Assembly: GCA_963662175.1 (NCBI GenBank)
Contig: OY759223.1
Span: 22,297,460-22,361,459, forward strand
Length of the DNA stretch: 64,000 bases
Reading direction: 5' to 3'
DNA from: Aradus depressus
Lineage: Eukaryota; Arthropoda; Insecta; Hemiptera; Aradidae
Part shown: positions 42,626-53,320 of the stretch, one piece after another
Layout of the letters: every line of letters begins with the position of its first letter
Numbering within the stretch: the first letter of the stretch is position 1
Position numbers and translations under genes: made by a program
Notes under the pieces: model-generated
What the model was told of the DNA's origin: nothing
Seen by the model: only the letters and a program-made list of their open reading frames with translations
Database searches by the model: none

Positions 42626-42984
42626 AAACCAAGTTACGTCACTGCAACACCCTCTATATCTGTGTTCATATATTCCATCTGTCCCATATTTGAAATTGGT
42701 TTCAAGCTGTTTATGGTAACTTCCCCAGAGACAGTTCTATATCATTTATGATTAGTTAGTTCACCCTAAGGGAATGGTAATTATCAACATAGGAGGATAT
42801 TGAAACAACATTTATGTGATGTGTTCATTTGCAGTGTTGGTGGGTACATTGCAATAGACGGGTGATGTGCCACTGAGGATGACACAGGTCTATTGTCCTT
42901 TTTCACTTTTAATAAAAGCGAATCTAATTAATAGTCTTTTTATATTTCTATTCACTAATTGGACTCTCCCACTGATCACGCAAT

Positions 42985-43331
42985 GCCTACCATACGTTAG
43001 CAACAAGACTTTACACCGCGACTTGAACGTCACACCCATAGACACAACCATTAAACATTTATACCAACGTTTCTACACCAAAATTTACATACACACCAAT
43101 TCGGAAGTTCGCAAAATCCTAAATACAAATTTACCCCACAATCCCCCAAGAAGATTAAAGAGAGTTTGGCATAGAGATCTGTTGTGAAGTGATGTCATGA
43201 GGGTTCACCGCTGGCTGTTTTTCCTCTCTCAAGCCTTTCATGTCATATTTATTTTTATTATTTCATTTTATTTTTATTATGTTTGTATAGTTTATGCATA
43301 GTGCATTTTTGCATAGTTGTGGCTTAAAATT

Positions 43332-43350
<19 letters not shown>
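42985..43350 (+). mobile_element. 5'-truncated Jockey-type LINE 3' end with poly(A)
   Basis: Reads CLPYVSNKTLHRDLNVTPID, TTIKHLYQRFYTKIYIHTNS, then NPPRRLKRVWHRDLL and a stop at 43184, a 3' UTR with GGTTCACCGCTGGCTG, and an A tail near 43330-43346. The closest relative is the minus copy at 58750-59180; the family differs from 28444-29233. Confidence 0.85.
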
Positions 43351-43362
<12 letters not shown>

Positions 43363-43504
43363 TCATAAATTAATTTATTAACGTCTTAACAGCTGTTTTT
43401 ATTTTTTTAAAACAGTATTTCAGCCGTTTTCACAAAAAAACTGAACACCAGCGATTCTCCTCCTTAATAAATTAGTAATTAATTTAAGAGTATTATAATA
43501 TTTA

Positions 43505-43850
43505 TAATTGGTGGGCTTTGGTCGCGTGGTTTTACCTTGGTTTGCGGGTTCGAATCCCGTCCGGGAGTGAGTTTTATTTCGTGGATAGAACTCCCTCCCG
43601 GGGCCATGGATGTCGTAAATAATTAGGTAAAACACCATTATAAGAGTCATGGCTAATATGCATCGTGCATAAGGGGGAAAAAAAAAAGATATATATATAT
43701 ATAATGTGAATTGATCCAAGCATTTATTTTTTTTTGGCCTTATGTTCGATGCATATTATGTAACTCACTCCCGGTTTCGAACCCGCAAACCATGGTAAGA
43801 CCATGCGACCAAAGCCTTGCGCTTTAGCCCGAACGGCCACCATGTTCCCC
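43505..43850. repeat. Second tRNA-derived SINE family, inverted pair
   Basis: Plus copy 43505-43690: GGCTTTGGTCGCGTGG, B box GGGTTCGAATCCC, CGGGAGTGAG, ATGCATCGTGCATAAGG, A-rich/AT tail. Minus copy 43735-43850: GCATATTATGTAACTC, ACTCCCGGTTTCGAACCCGC, CCATGCGACCAAAGCC, TAGCCCGAACGGCCACCATG. Read on minus, the second copy keeps the A-box-like GGCCGTTCGGGCTAAAGCGC. Confidence 0.75.
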
Positions 43851-43854
43851 GAAA

Positions 43855-43982
43855 CAAAACTTAGTATCAGGATTCTGATGCCACTATGTATGTCAAATAT
43901 TGAATATTACCCCAGTCTATTGGTTTTGGAGGGGAAACAAGAAGGTAACTGACTTGAGCTGGGGAAGAACATAGCCGGTGAT
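43855..43982 (+). repeat. Element B 3' end
   Basis: AAACTTAGTATCAGGATTCT, TTGGTTTTGGAGGGGAAAC and CTGGGGAAGAACATAGCCGG + TGATTCAC. Confidence 0.75.
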
Positions 43983-43992
43983 TCACAGAAAA

Positions 43993-44742
43993 GAGAGGTG
44001 AAAGAGCGCTCTGGTAGTGGGCGATATGACCTTGTAGTTAATTGTATGAGGGCCTACAGGCCATCATCAGAGGTGCTTGTCTGCTGAGCTCAAAATCTCG
44101 GCTTCGAAGGAAGGTGAAAGAGCGCTCATGTAGTGGGCGATATGACCTTGTAGTTAAATGTACGAGGGCTCCTGTAGCTCAGAGGTGCTTGTCTGCTAAG
44201 GTCAAGATCTCGGGTTCGAAGGGAGGTGAAACAGCGAAAGAGCACTCTGGTAGTGGGCGATATGACCTTGTAGTTAATTGTACGAGGGCTCCTGTAGCTC
44301 AGAGGTGCTTGTCTGCTGTGCTCAAGATCTTGGGTTCGAAGGGAGGTGAAGGATCGCTCTGGTATTGGGCGATATGACCTTATAGTTAATTGTACGAGGG
44401 CGCCTGTAGCTCAGAGGTGCTTGTCTGCTGAGCTCAAGATCTTGGGTTCGAAGGGAGGTGAAGGATCGCTCTGGTAGTGGGCGATATGACCTTGCAGTTA
44501 AATGTATGAGGGCGACTGTAGCTCAGAGGTGCTTGTCTGCTGAGCTCAAAATCTCGGCTTCGAAGGGAGGTGAAATAGCGCTCTGGTAGTGGGCGATATG
44601 ACCTTGTAGTTAAATGAACTAGGGCGCCTGTAGCTCAGAGGTGCTTGTCTACTGAGCTCAAGATCTCGGTTTCGAAGGGAGGTGAAAGAGCGATAGAGCG
44701 CTCTGGTAGTGGGCGATATGACCTTGTAATTAAATGTATTCA
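43993..44742 (+). repeat. Satellite built from SINE-1 pieces, seven 112-120 bp units
   Basis: Each unit joins a SINE-1 tail (AGAGCGCTCTGGTAGTGGGC, GATATGACCTTGTAGTTAAA) to a SINE-1 head (GAGGGCGCCTGTAGCTCAGA, GTGCTTGTCTGCTGAGCTCA, TCTCGGGTTCGAAGGGAGG). GCGATATGAC recurs at 44021, 44137, 44257, 44369, 44481, 44593 and 44713. Three spacings are exactly 112; 120-bp units carry an extra AGCGAAAG-like octamer. Each unit keeps A- and B-box-like sequences. Confidence 0.93.
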
Positions 44743-44759
44743 GGTGTCTAAGTAAATTT

Positions 44760-45240
44760 TTCTTAGTTTTCCTTCAAGTTGGAGCACTCAGTAATATTAA
44801 ATTCTGTTGCAAACACGATCTCGAATTTTTTCGTAGTTACATTACTACTTAAACATACAAGAAAGTCAAAAATAACAGATACTTTTACGTTACACTAAAT
44901 GATTAATGGTCAAATATATACAAATATGCAGGTTAACCTTGACTGGATGTTCCGCATTGTTCCCCATTGAAAATATATTATTTTATATTTTTTTCCCCCT
45001 TTTCGTACAATGTATCCAATGGTTTTGTATCAGTTGACTAAATGCCTCAAGAAAAATAATTAATCTTTTGTCACCTTACGTATTTATTTAACAAAAAATG
45101 ATTTCAACTTCTCTCCTGGGAACCTAGTGACATTTAGAAAATATTTTGCGGAATATGTGATGCAACGAATATGTTACAAAATATTATTTTATGTATATTT
45201 CTTTATGATTATTGAAAATGTTAAATTTTATGTTTACAAA
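44760..45240. other. AT-rich, no gene seen
   Basis: A weak element B scrap (AATTCTGTTGCAAACACGAT) near 44797; nothing else supported. Confidence 0.45.
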
Positions 45241-45269
45241 AACCCTCAGAGGTTTCAAAACACATAATA

Positions 45270-45560
45270 TTGACGTAAATATTGATTTTCATGTCGATAC
45301 ATTCATTACATCCGCAGTTATTAGTGTTTTTGTTGTTAAGCCTCTCTCCTAATCCCCCTCCCCTTCAGTCGATTTGGCTGAAAATCAGTAGGTGTCCTTT
45401 GGTGGTTTTGAATACACATATATAATTTCGTGTTGATACATTCGTTCTATCGGGAGTTACCATTTTCACAGAGGACACAGGAGAACGAAATTTTGTTGGT
45501 GTATCCGGAATCTTCCAAGGACGACACATAATGATTTTCAGCCAAATCGACTCAAGGTAG
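45270..45560. repeat. Element B, mostly minus, with a small plus end
   Basis: 45290-45480 minus (TTCATGTCGATACATTCATT, CTCCCCTTCAGTCGATTTGG, TTTCGTGTTGATACATTCGT, TCGGGAGTTACC); 45490-45560 plus (ACGAAATTTTGTTGGTGTAT, ATTTTCAGCCAAATCGAC). Confidence 0.7.
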
Positions 45561-45568
45561 ATAGGTAA

Positions 45569-45884
45569 TATGACTCATGCCCCGGCTTTAACTTCAAGGT
45601 CATATCGCCTACTACCAGAGCGCTCTTTCGTCACTCTGGTGGACATGAGCCCGACTCTACGGTGGGAGTCCTAAATTTGGCCTGTCCTAAATTTTTATTC
45701 ATCTAGGGCAAGGGTCTTTAAAGAATAACTGACATTGTACAGGCTCGGGACCATCGCTTAACGTCCGAAGGACGGCGTGCTTAAGTTTATTTTATGTGGG
45801 AGGTAAAATAAACTAAGGGCCTCGGCCGGATTTCGAACCCACGATCTTTAGCTCAGAAGGCAAGCACGCATACCACTGAGCGAC
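45569..45884 (-). repeat. SINE-1 copy
   Basis: TATGACTCATGCCCCGGCTT, CGCTCTTTCGTCACTCTGGT, CCGAAGGACGGCGTGCTTAA, B box GATTTCGAACCCACGATC, head CCACTGAGCGACG. Tail lacks TTAGG. Confidence 0.88.
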
Positions 45885-45931
45885 GTTCATAGGTAAATTC
45901 AAACACCTATAGGTACGACACCCTAGTGGCG

Positions 45932-46308
45932 GATACAAGGAGGTGGTAAAGCAGAATCACCCCCCCCCCCCCCCCCCCCCCCCTCCACCCCTATCACAGA
46001 GGCTCATAAGTTTAGTTAAGAATAAAGAAATATGCATGTTAAATTGGGAAATACGTCATAGAAATGCGCGAAGGATCTCTTGCTGTCTTGCGTACATATT
46101 TTAATGACGTCATTCCTTTACAGACTCAGACTGTTATTCAACCTGTTACTATTATAATATTTCAGTCTTGATTATTAATTCATGCACTTCGTCAAACCAA
46201 CCAAAATATTAGCCCCTTGTCCTTCATCCTTCCAAATCTTGTGAATAGGGCATAACAACCAAATCTTGAACCAACAAAATCCCCCCCCCCCCCCCCCCCC
46301 CCCCCAAA
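45932..46308. repeat. Poly(C)-bearing segment with hAT-like end
   Basis: CTAGTGGCGGATACAAGG opens the segment; C runs of about 24 at 45960-45983 and 46281-46304. The first end resembles CAGTGGCGGAT hAT termini. No ORF. Confidence 0.5.
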
Positions 46309-46699
46309 TATTAAATTATAAATATTAAACAATTAATTATATTTATTTTTTTATATAAAGCAAATTTGTTTTTAAAACAAATGATTAAAAAAAAAAAAAA
46401 ACACGGCCATCAGCTGTTTTAATAAGTGTTGTATAGTGTTAAGAGGTCGAGGCCTAGCTATGGCGGCGGTCTGAATAAAAATGTAGAGTGGTGTTTTAGG
46501 CTTATGTTGAAATGAACTAAATAGAAGTGTATTGACGGTGAAACTGATCCAAAAAGAAGGTGCTTTTATTTGTTTATATGTACAGGATATGCACAGATAT
46601 ATATAATTTCATTTTAGAGAATGGCCCAAAATATAAAACAAAAAGATTGAATAAGTTTAAGATTTTTTCCTTTGATTTTTTGTTTGTTAATGTTTAGTT

Positions 46700-47018
46700 T
46701 TCTTTAATTAATAACGTAGATTTAAGAAAATATACCCAATATTTGTTCTTGTAAGTTCTGTTCTATTCATTTTCCCTGTTGGTCCAGTAAAACTATTTGA
46801 AAACCTTTGGATTAGAATATTATTTAAAATTATTAAAAATGGCATCTCTTTAGAAATCCAAGTGAAAAGTTTGTAAATTGCATTTTTTTTTATACGTGCA
46901 CTTTCTTAAAAATCTTGAACTATTGATATTTTTTTAGGGCCCTTTTCGAAAAACTACTATAGAAATCAAAATTTAAATAAAGAAAAGAGATCAAATTTCT
47001 ACAGGAAATGTGGTAATT
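46700..47018 (-). repeat. Repeat family C, copy 2
   Basis: TTTTCCCTGTTGGTCCAG, ATGGCATCTCTTTAGAAATC, TTAGGGCCCTTTTCG, ATTTCTACAGGAAATGTGGT: inverse of 47850-48125. 46320-46690 is AT-rich and without a recognised feature. Confidence 0.8.
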
Positions 47019-47139
47019 CTTATTGTTTATTTTATTATTTCATTATTATTAACAATAAATTATTATTTTTTATTTATTATTTATTTAAGATTAACAATTA
47101 AATCCTTTTAAGCCTTTTTTTATTATTACAATACATTTT

Positions 47140-47245
47140 CAGCGGAATCGACCAAATTTAGTATGAGGTTTCAAAATCTCATTGGTTTTGGCGGAAGAAA
47201 GGGGTCTTAATTTATTATTTGGTTCTGGGGAAGTACACTGCCTAA
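47140..47245 (+). repeat. Element B fragment
   Basis: CAGCGGAATCGACCAAATTT, AGTATGAGGTTTCAAAATCT and TGGTTCTGGGGAAGTACACT. Then 47250-47640 holds a pyrimidine-rich stretch (47380-47470) without a supported gene. Confidence 0.6.
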
Positions 47246-47649
47246 CACTGTAACACTTCCTTAAGACATTATCCTTTTCAAAGAGCCAGATGATGACTAC
47301 CTCCTTCGGATGCTTATCCTATTCTGACTGGATCTAGTGAGTTGCTCTCCAGAGTCGACTTGTTTCAGAGGTACCGTTGCTTGCCCTGCCACTCCTTCTC
47401 ACTTCTCCACCTCTCTGTCTCTACTGCTTCATCTCTTAACATTACACTCTTCATCACTCTCCCTCTCATCTTTACACTCTGAAATTCGTTTTCGAACGAG
47501 CCAGTACAATGAAAGTGTTCGTTGAGTTTTCCTGTTGTTTTGATTCTATCAGCAATATAAGATCTGATTCCCTTCAATCTTTTGGCTGAAAATAAGTGTC
47601 ATCCTTATTGGAAAAAAAACTGTATTTGAAATAAAACTATGATAGTTGT

Positions 47650-48372
47650 TTAGATATGAAGTATTTAATAGAATGAAAAAGATCTAGTCTAGGACATTTT
47701 GAATGTATTTAAATACTACAGTTAGATTTCTCTTGAATTGTGACCTCGTCGTCTGACTGATGGCAGTTCGTTGCTCACTAAAATTTTTTAATTAATATGG
47801 TGTGGTAATAAATAATTGTTTTTAAATAAACAAATTAGAAATAAATCAATTAGAATTACCACATTTCCTGTAGAAATTATATCTCTGGTCTTGTACTAAA
47901 TTTTGATTTCTACAGTAGGTAATTTCCGAAAAGGGTCCTAATAAAAACTTTTCATTTGGATTTCTAAAGAGATGCCATATTGTTTTTCTAAATTTTGCAA
48001 AAATATTAAATCTAATCCAAAGTTTTTTAAATTATCTTATTGGGCCAACAGGGAAAATGAAAAGCATATCATTACGAGAACAAATAATTGGGTTTATTTA
48101 CTTAAACTACATAATACAATTAATAACTAAGAGATTTAAAAAAAATGAAATATTTAACAGAATGAAGACGACCTAGTCTAGGACATTTTGAATGTATTTA
48201 AATATTACAGTTAAGCCTATTTAAATACTCTATTAGTTTATTTAAATACTCTAGCGTTTCCTAGTTCACGTTCGGCTTCCTAGTTGAGTTCTAAAGATTT
48301 CTCTTGTATCGTGACCTCGTCGTCTGACTGATGGCAGTTCGTTGCTCACTTGAATTCATTATTAATATGTCT
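47650..48372 (+). repeat. Local duplication flanking a family C copy
   Basis: 47660-47790 (CTAGTCTAGGACATTTTGAA, TGACCTCGTCGTCTGACTGA, TGGCAGTTCGTTGCTCACT) is repeated at 48160-48350 with an insert of about 70 bp. Family C copy 3 (47850-48125) lies between. Confidence 0.85.
47850..48125 (+). repeat. Repeat family C, copy 3
   Basis: ATTACCACATTTCCTGTAGA, ATTTTGATTTCTACAGTAGG, AAGAGATGCCATATTGTTTT and GGGCCAACAGGGAAAATGAA. A partial fourth copy, inverted, follows the 93-bp array at 58505-58575. Confidence 0.8.
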
Positions 48373-48540
48373 GAATTAATGTTTGTTTATTCTGGAATTT
48401 TTCGAATTCTTCCGTTTATTCATCAAAGGTGGAATGCAATCCTGCGATCTGAGTTGATTTAGTGAAAAGCTAATAAAATAAATAAAAACATAGAACTTGT
48501 TCGACTTTTATATTTTATATTTTCACAAAAATATTATTGT

Positions 48541-48720
48541 GGCTCATGCCCGGGCTTTAACTACAAGGTTTATATTGCCTACTACCAGAGCACTCTTTCA
48601 TCGCATTTCGACATGAGCCCGACTCTACTGTAGGAGTCCTAAATGTTGTCTCTCTAAGTTTATTCAACTAGAGAAAGGATTTTTAAGGAGTACTTGACAT
48701 AGCTCTTTACTATGCTTACT
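48541..48720 (-). repeat. SINE-1 tail half
   Basis: GGCTCATGCCCGGGCTTTAA, TGCCTACTACCAGAGCACTC and CATGAGCCCGACTCTACTGT; the head is missing. Confidence 0.85.
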
Positions 48721-48964
48721 ACAATACTTTATAGAAATAATATTTCAAGTAACATAAGTGTGCTTTACCTGATTTGGAGGAATTTTTCAAACCTTCAGAA
48801 ATTTCCCTTCTAAAATTCAGATTTGCTGACTTAAGCCCTTTTGCCCAAACACCCGAGATAGAGTTTATTTATATTATATTATATATTTCAACATTACCTT
48901 TTTCGGTTGTGTAAGGAGATACTTTCTTAATTCATATATTAATATTCATATATATTATTTATTT

Positions 48965-49200
48965 TGACTCATGCTCGGGCTTTAACTACGAGGTCATATC
49001 GCCTACTACCAGAGCGCTCCTTCGTCACTCTGGTGGACATGAGCCCGATTCTACTGTGGGAGTCCTAAATTTTGCCTACCTTAAATTTTTATTCACCTAG
49101 GGCAGTCTTTAACGAGTACCTAACATCGTACAGGCTCGGAACCATCGCTTAATGTCCCATCCGAAGGACGACGTACTCAAGGTTTTTTTATTTCCCAGAG
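48965..49200 (-). repeat. SINE-1, head missing
   Basis: TGACTCATGCTCGGGCTTTA, AGAGCGCTCCTTCGTCACTC and CCATCCGAAGGACGACGTAC, then cut within the AAATAAAC region. 49205-50015 holds a B scrap (49290-49345) and otherwise nothing recognised. Confidence 0.88.
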
Positions 49201-50020
49201 GTCTCATCTTGGATCAATGAATTTCAACAAAATGTATTCCCTGAATAAGACATCTATTGATTTTCAACCAATTGCGTTCTGAGGGAGTGCAAACGCTTAC
49301 TTCATTTATTCGAGTGGGAGATGTACATTGCCTTTGATTAAAGAAAACTTTTTATAGTCTAAAAAATGTTTAAAGTAAAAATGTCTTTCATGAGTAACAT
49401 TTTCACTTGGGACAATGGTAACTAAGAAATCATGAAATAACGTTATCTATCAGTAATTTTGTATTCATATGTATCCAAAAACCTATTACTATATTGGCAG
49501 ATCCCACGAAGTTTTGTTTGAAATTTATTGGGACAAACATTCAATTTCATTTATATCGATTTTAATATAATCTATCTGTACTTATTTCTTCAACGGAATC
49601 CAAGGCTGCAAATCAGCGGGATTATATAAAAAAAAACATGAATAAATAAATTTAAAAAAAATGTTTCCTGATGTTTTGAAATTCATAACATCAGTAGAAG
49701 GTTTGAAAGTGGTCATTTTAAACTATAAAATAATTATAGAGGGGAGGTACTCCATTAAATAAGGAGTACTAATGGAAGATTAGCTTAGCCATTAGGCAGC
49801 CTGCTTGAAAACCACGCCTACTACCTATAATATAAAGAAAAGTATAAATTAATAATAATAATTAATGATAATAATAATAGAGCGTTATTACTTAAAGTAT
49901 CTAAGTACTCAAGTACCCTTGTCTTAGTGGAATGGGAATATTAAAGTACTAAAAAAAAGAGTTCTGGGAGCTCGACATTCAATGATGTATAAATTGTACA
50001 ATTTTGTGTATTAGTTATTA

Positions 50021-50307
50021 TGAATATGCCCGGACTTTAACTACTAGATCATACTCATCTACTACTGGAGCACTCTTTAGTCGCTCTGGTGGACAAGAGC
50101 CCGACTCTACTATGGGAGTCCTAAATTTTGCCTACCCAAAATTTTTATTTAGGCACGTAGGGCCAGGGGTCTTTAACGATCGTACAGGCTCGGGACTATC
50201 GCTACACGTCTCATTCGAAGGACGGCGTGCTTAAGTTTAGATAAAATAAACTAAGGGCCTCGGTCGAGTTTCGTACCCACGATCTTGAGCTCAGCAGGCA
50301 AGCACAT
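50021..50307 (-). repeat. SINE-1 copy, head truncated
   Basis: GAATATGCCCGGACTTTAAC, TAGTCGCTCTGGTGGACAAG, AAGGACGGCGTGCTTAAG, B box GAGTTTCGTACCCACG and GAGCTCAGCAGGCAAGCAC. Confidence 0.88.
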
Positions 50308-50431
50308 TTTGTGAAATAGACACTATTTTTTAAGAAACATATGTTTTTTATTTCACAATTTCTCTGCAAAAAAAAAAAAAATGTTAAGTATGTATCATAT
50401 ATATTTAGGATGAACACTTTCCGTTGTTAAA

Positions 50432-50725
50432 CCATGCTCAGACCCCCTTAACTGCAAGGTCATATCGCCTACTACCAGAGCGCTCTTTCTCCGCTCTGGA
50501 CTTGAGCCCTCGAATCTACAGTGGGAGTCCTAAATTTTGCCTACCCCAGGTTTAGATACTAAAGAGGGGTCTTTACAGAGTCGCACAGGTTGGGACCATT
50601 GCTTAACGTCCCATCGGAAGGACGGCGTGCTTATGTTTATTTTACCTCCCAGGTCGGATTCCAAACCCACAATTTTTGAGCTCAGTAAGCAAGCACTCAT
50701 ACCACTGTGCTACCTGCGTCCTCAA
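50432..50725 (-). repeat. SINE-1 copy
   Basis: CATGCTCAGACCCCCTTAAC, CCAGAGCGCTCTTTCTCC, GAAGGACGGCGTGCTTATG, B box GATTCCAAACCCACAA, head CACTGTGCTACCTGCGTCCT. In the same orientation as its 50021 neighbour, 125 bp away. Confidence 0.88.
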
Positions 50726-50890
50726 TTTTGTATTTATTTATGTGTTTTTATTTGTTAATACATATAGTCAAGGAATTATTATTAATAAGGAATTATTGTG
50801 CGAAAATGCGAGTTCGAGGTTTCAATGGATTTTCAGATTTCATGGTTTCCTGAATACGTGTGGACCATTTTTGAGATGATTTCTCTCTGT

Positions 50891-50912
50891 CTGTGTGTGT
50901 GTGTGTGTGTGT
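50891..50912. repeat. (GT)n microsatellite
   Basis: A run of about 11 TG repeats after CTCTCTGTC. Confidence 0.85.
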
Positions 50913-51119
50913 GATTGGAAAGTGAGCGCTCTACCGCAAAAACGATTTCAGCTGTCAACTAGAAATTTGATATGAAGAAGTCCTATTACCATTTAACGGA
51001 AATAAATTTATTATTATTATCATATTATTATCATGTGCTAAACTATTCATATTTTTTTCGTGCTTATGTTCTGCCGGAGCTTGATGGTTAGTTATAGTGA
51101 TTCATAACTATTTGGTTGA

Positions 51120-51335
51120 AAATCAATAGATGTCTTATTTAGAGGCTACATTTCATGTCGATACATTTATCACATCGGCAGTTATTATTGCAGATGCAAT
51201 GGAGAAGAAAGAATGATATATTCATTACATCGGTAGTTATCTCCTTCTTCCCTTTGGCCGATTAGACTGAAAGTCAATAGGTTTTTTTTCATTTTTGAAA
51301 TCAGAGGAAAACATGAAATGACCGATTACATAACT
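51120..51335. repeat. Element B fragments
   Basis: TTCATGTCGATACATTTATC, ACATCGGCAGTTATTATTGC, CCCTTTGGCCGATTAGACTG and ACATGAAATGACCGATTACA. Confidence 0.6.
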
Positions 51336-51336
51336 T

Positions 51337-51430
51337 CTCATCCGAAGGACGGCTTGCTAAGAGCTTCGGCCGGTTTTCAAACCCTCGATCTTGAGCTCAA
51401 ATACAAGCACTCTGAGCTACTGGCGCCTTC
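51337..51430 (-). repeat. SINE-1 head
   Basis: CATCCGAAGGACGGCTTGCT, GGTTTTCAAACCCTCGATCT and GAGCTACTGGCGCCTTC. Confidence 0.85.
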
Positions 51431-51536
51431 GAAATTTTATATACAAAAGCCATGAAAGAAGTAAAAATTTCTCGGGGTTGGTTCGACCACAAGCCTGATC
51501 TCTTCCCCTTCTTATTTGTTGGTCATGGTACATTTT

Positions 51537-52235
51537 TAACCCCCGAAGCAAATGGAGGGTCATAAGTTTGAAGCCTTTGTCTGTGTGTGTGTCTGTATGT
51601 GGGATCGTAGCTCCAAGACGGCTGAACTGATTTCAAAGCGGTTTTTTCGTTTCAAATGCTGGCATTTGCGAGATGATTCTTAGCCATGTTTCGTGGAAAT
51701 CAGGTATGCCTATCCAAGATATTCAGGTTTCATCTGAGCCTGTGTAGGGATCTCGGCCTTTATTACATCTAGAGACTTGGATTTAGAGCTCAAATGTTTA
51801 TATGGTGATTCCCCGCCCCCCTAAGCCGTACAAGCTCCTCCCTTTTTGAAGGTTTATTTTTGTATCGATTTTTAAAAAAAATTTTAACTCCCGACGCAAA
51901 AGGAGGGGTGTTATAAGTTTGAAGCCTTTGTCTGTGTGTGTCTGTATGTGGCATCGTAGCTTCAAGACGGCTGAACCGATTTCAAAGCGGTTTTTTCATT
52001 TCAAAAGCTGGTATTTGTGAGGTGGTTCTTAGCCATATTTGGTGGAAATCAGGTATGCTTTTTCCAAGATATTCAGGTTTCATCAGAGCCCATGTAGAGG
52101 GATCTTGGCCTCTATTACAGCTAGAGACTTGAAGTTTGAGCTGAAATGTTTATAAGGCCAAGGCCTCCCCCCAACCCTTCAATCCCCCCTTTCAAAAAAA
52201 AAAATCTCTTCACCAAGATTTCAGTAAAAAAAGAA
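51537..52235 (+). repeat. Tandem duplication, two ~351-bp units
   Basis: Both units carry TTAAC(C/T)CCCGA(A/C)GCAAA, ATAAGTTTGAAGCCTTTGTC, TGTGTGTGTCTGTATGTGG, ATCGTAGCTNCAAGACGGCT, GATTTCAAAGCGGTTTTTTC and CCAAGATATTCAGGTTTCAT. Offset 351 bp (51564, 51915). The CCCGACGCAAA...TTATAAGTTTGA...CTGTATGTGG pattern resembles a dispersed repeat common in insect genomes. No ORF. Confidence 0.85.
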
Positions 52236-52239
52236 TGAA

Positions 52240-52750
52240 CAAAAAATTTTTTTTATTGTGTCGGTTTTTTAAATGTTTTTATTATTAATTTAGTATTTTA
52301 TAAATTAAGCAACTGCAGAATGCCAGGATTTTTGAACTCACTCCACACCCCACTTCCGTATCAACAAACCGACAACACCCCCTCAACAGAAGAGGTCAAT
52401 GTATTAAAACAGAGAAACAGAATATATGGAGGGGTGAAATTACCCCAAAGTTAAGGGTAGATAAGGACTGCTAGATTTTATACTGGCTGTTTCTGTCCAC
52501 GATAAGCAGAAGGACCAAGGGATCCTTCCAATGATAAGGAAGATCAGAAACCATTTCTTTTATTCATTGTCCTCTATTTTTCAGAACAGGGATTGTACAA
52601 TAGTCAACAAGAACAAATTGTCTGCCATAAGCAAGAGTTGCTAAGTTGGGTTAAGTCTGGAGAGTTTAGTGGTAGCTTGCTTGCTTCCTTTAAAGGGAAC
52701 TTCAGCAATAGTGCTCGTTCAAGTATAGGGGTGCTTAGGTCCCTAGGTGT
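52240..52750. other. No supported gene
   Basis: Mixed composition; an open frame at 52604-52807 (minus) shows no motif. Nothing repeats elsewhere in the window. Confidence 0.4.
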
Positions 52751-52764
52751 CCATATAAAATAAA

Positions 52765-52857
52765 AAAGTCGTCGGTCACTCACTGGTAATGTACTTCCAC
52801 AGAACAATTAATTTATTAACTTTTTTCTCCCCCTCGAAAACCAGGCAACCGTTTACT
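52765..52857 (-). repeat. Element B 3' end, reversed
   Basis: AAAAGTCGTCGGTCACTCAC, TGGTAATGTACTTCCACAGA and CCCCCTCGAAAACCAGGCAA, interrupted by the MITE that follows. Confidence 0.7.
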
Positions 52858-53127
52858 AATAATTGAGTGGTTGACGCGAAAAAGGTTCTAAGCGCCACTT
52901 TAGTCGAAAATGAGATTTCTGTGGAATCAGGTTCTATAGGTTTCTAGGAAAGTTTGTAGGGAAGTTTTTTTTTTCCGTTACAGCAGCAGTTGGCAGTATT
53001 GAGCCCACGTCAGCGTTGAGCCTCATGGAAGAAGGTTCTAACAGCCACCAGTAGTTCTCAACATGGCAGAGAAAGGAAGTGTTATTTTGGCGTTTAGAAC
53101 CTTTTTCGCGTCAACCACTCAATTATT
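52858..53127. mobile_element. MITE-D, 270 bp, ~42-bp terminal inverted repeats
   Basis: Left AATAATTGAGTGGTTGACGC + GAAAAAGGTTCTAAGCGCC; right GGCGTTTAGAACCTTTTTCG + CGTCAACCACTCAATTATT. Internal AAGGTTCTAACAGCCACC. No ORF. Confidence 0.88.
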
Positions 53128-53299
53128 GAAGTAGCGCGAAGTATTGAGAGCGCCAGCGTGATACAGTGAATCCTCCGAACTGTTGCTATATATTTTTATT
53201 GTTTGGGTGCGGATGAGGCTGGAATATGTAGAAAATAAGTGAAAAAATACTGAAAAATCGATCAATTTAAAGAATTGTTTTCCAATTTAAGGGGGCAAA

Positions 53300-53320
53300 C
53301 CCCCCCCCCCCCCCCCCCCC
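53300..53320. repeat. Poly(C) run
   Basis: About 21 C after GGGGGCAAA. 53130-53560 otherwise shows no recognised feature. Confidence 0.9.

Noticed and set aside
42009..42632. 207-codon ORF as a host gene
   Set aside because: Its first part is element B and its end carries a LINE zinc knuckle; no host domain.
43510..43575. Possible tRNA (GGGTTCGAATCCC)
   Set aside because: Part of a repeated SINE-like unit with a tail; it occurs twice in opposite orientation and no tRNA fold is complete.
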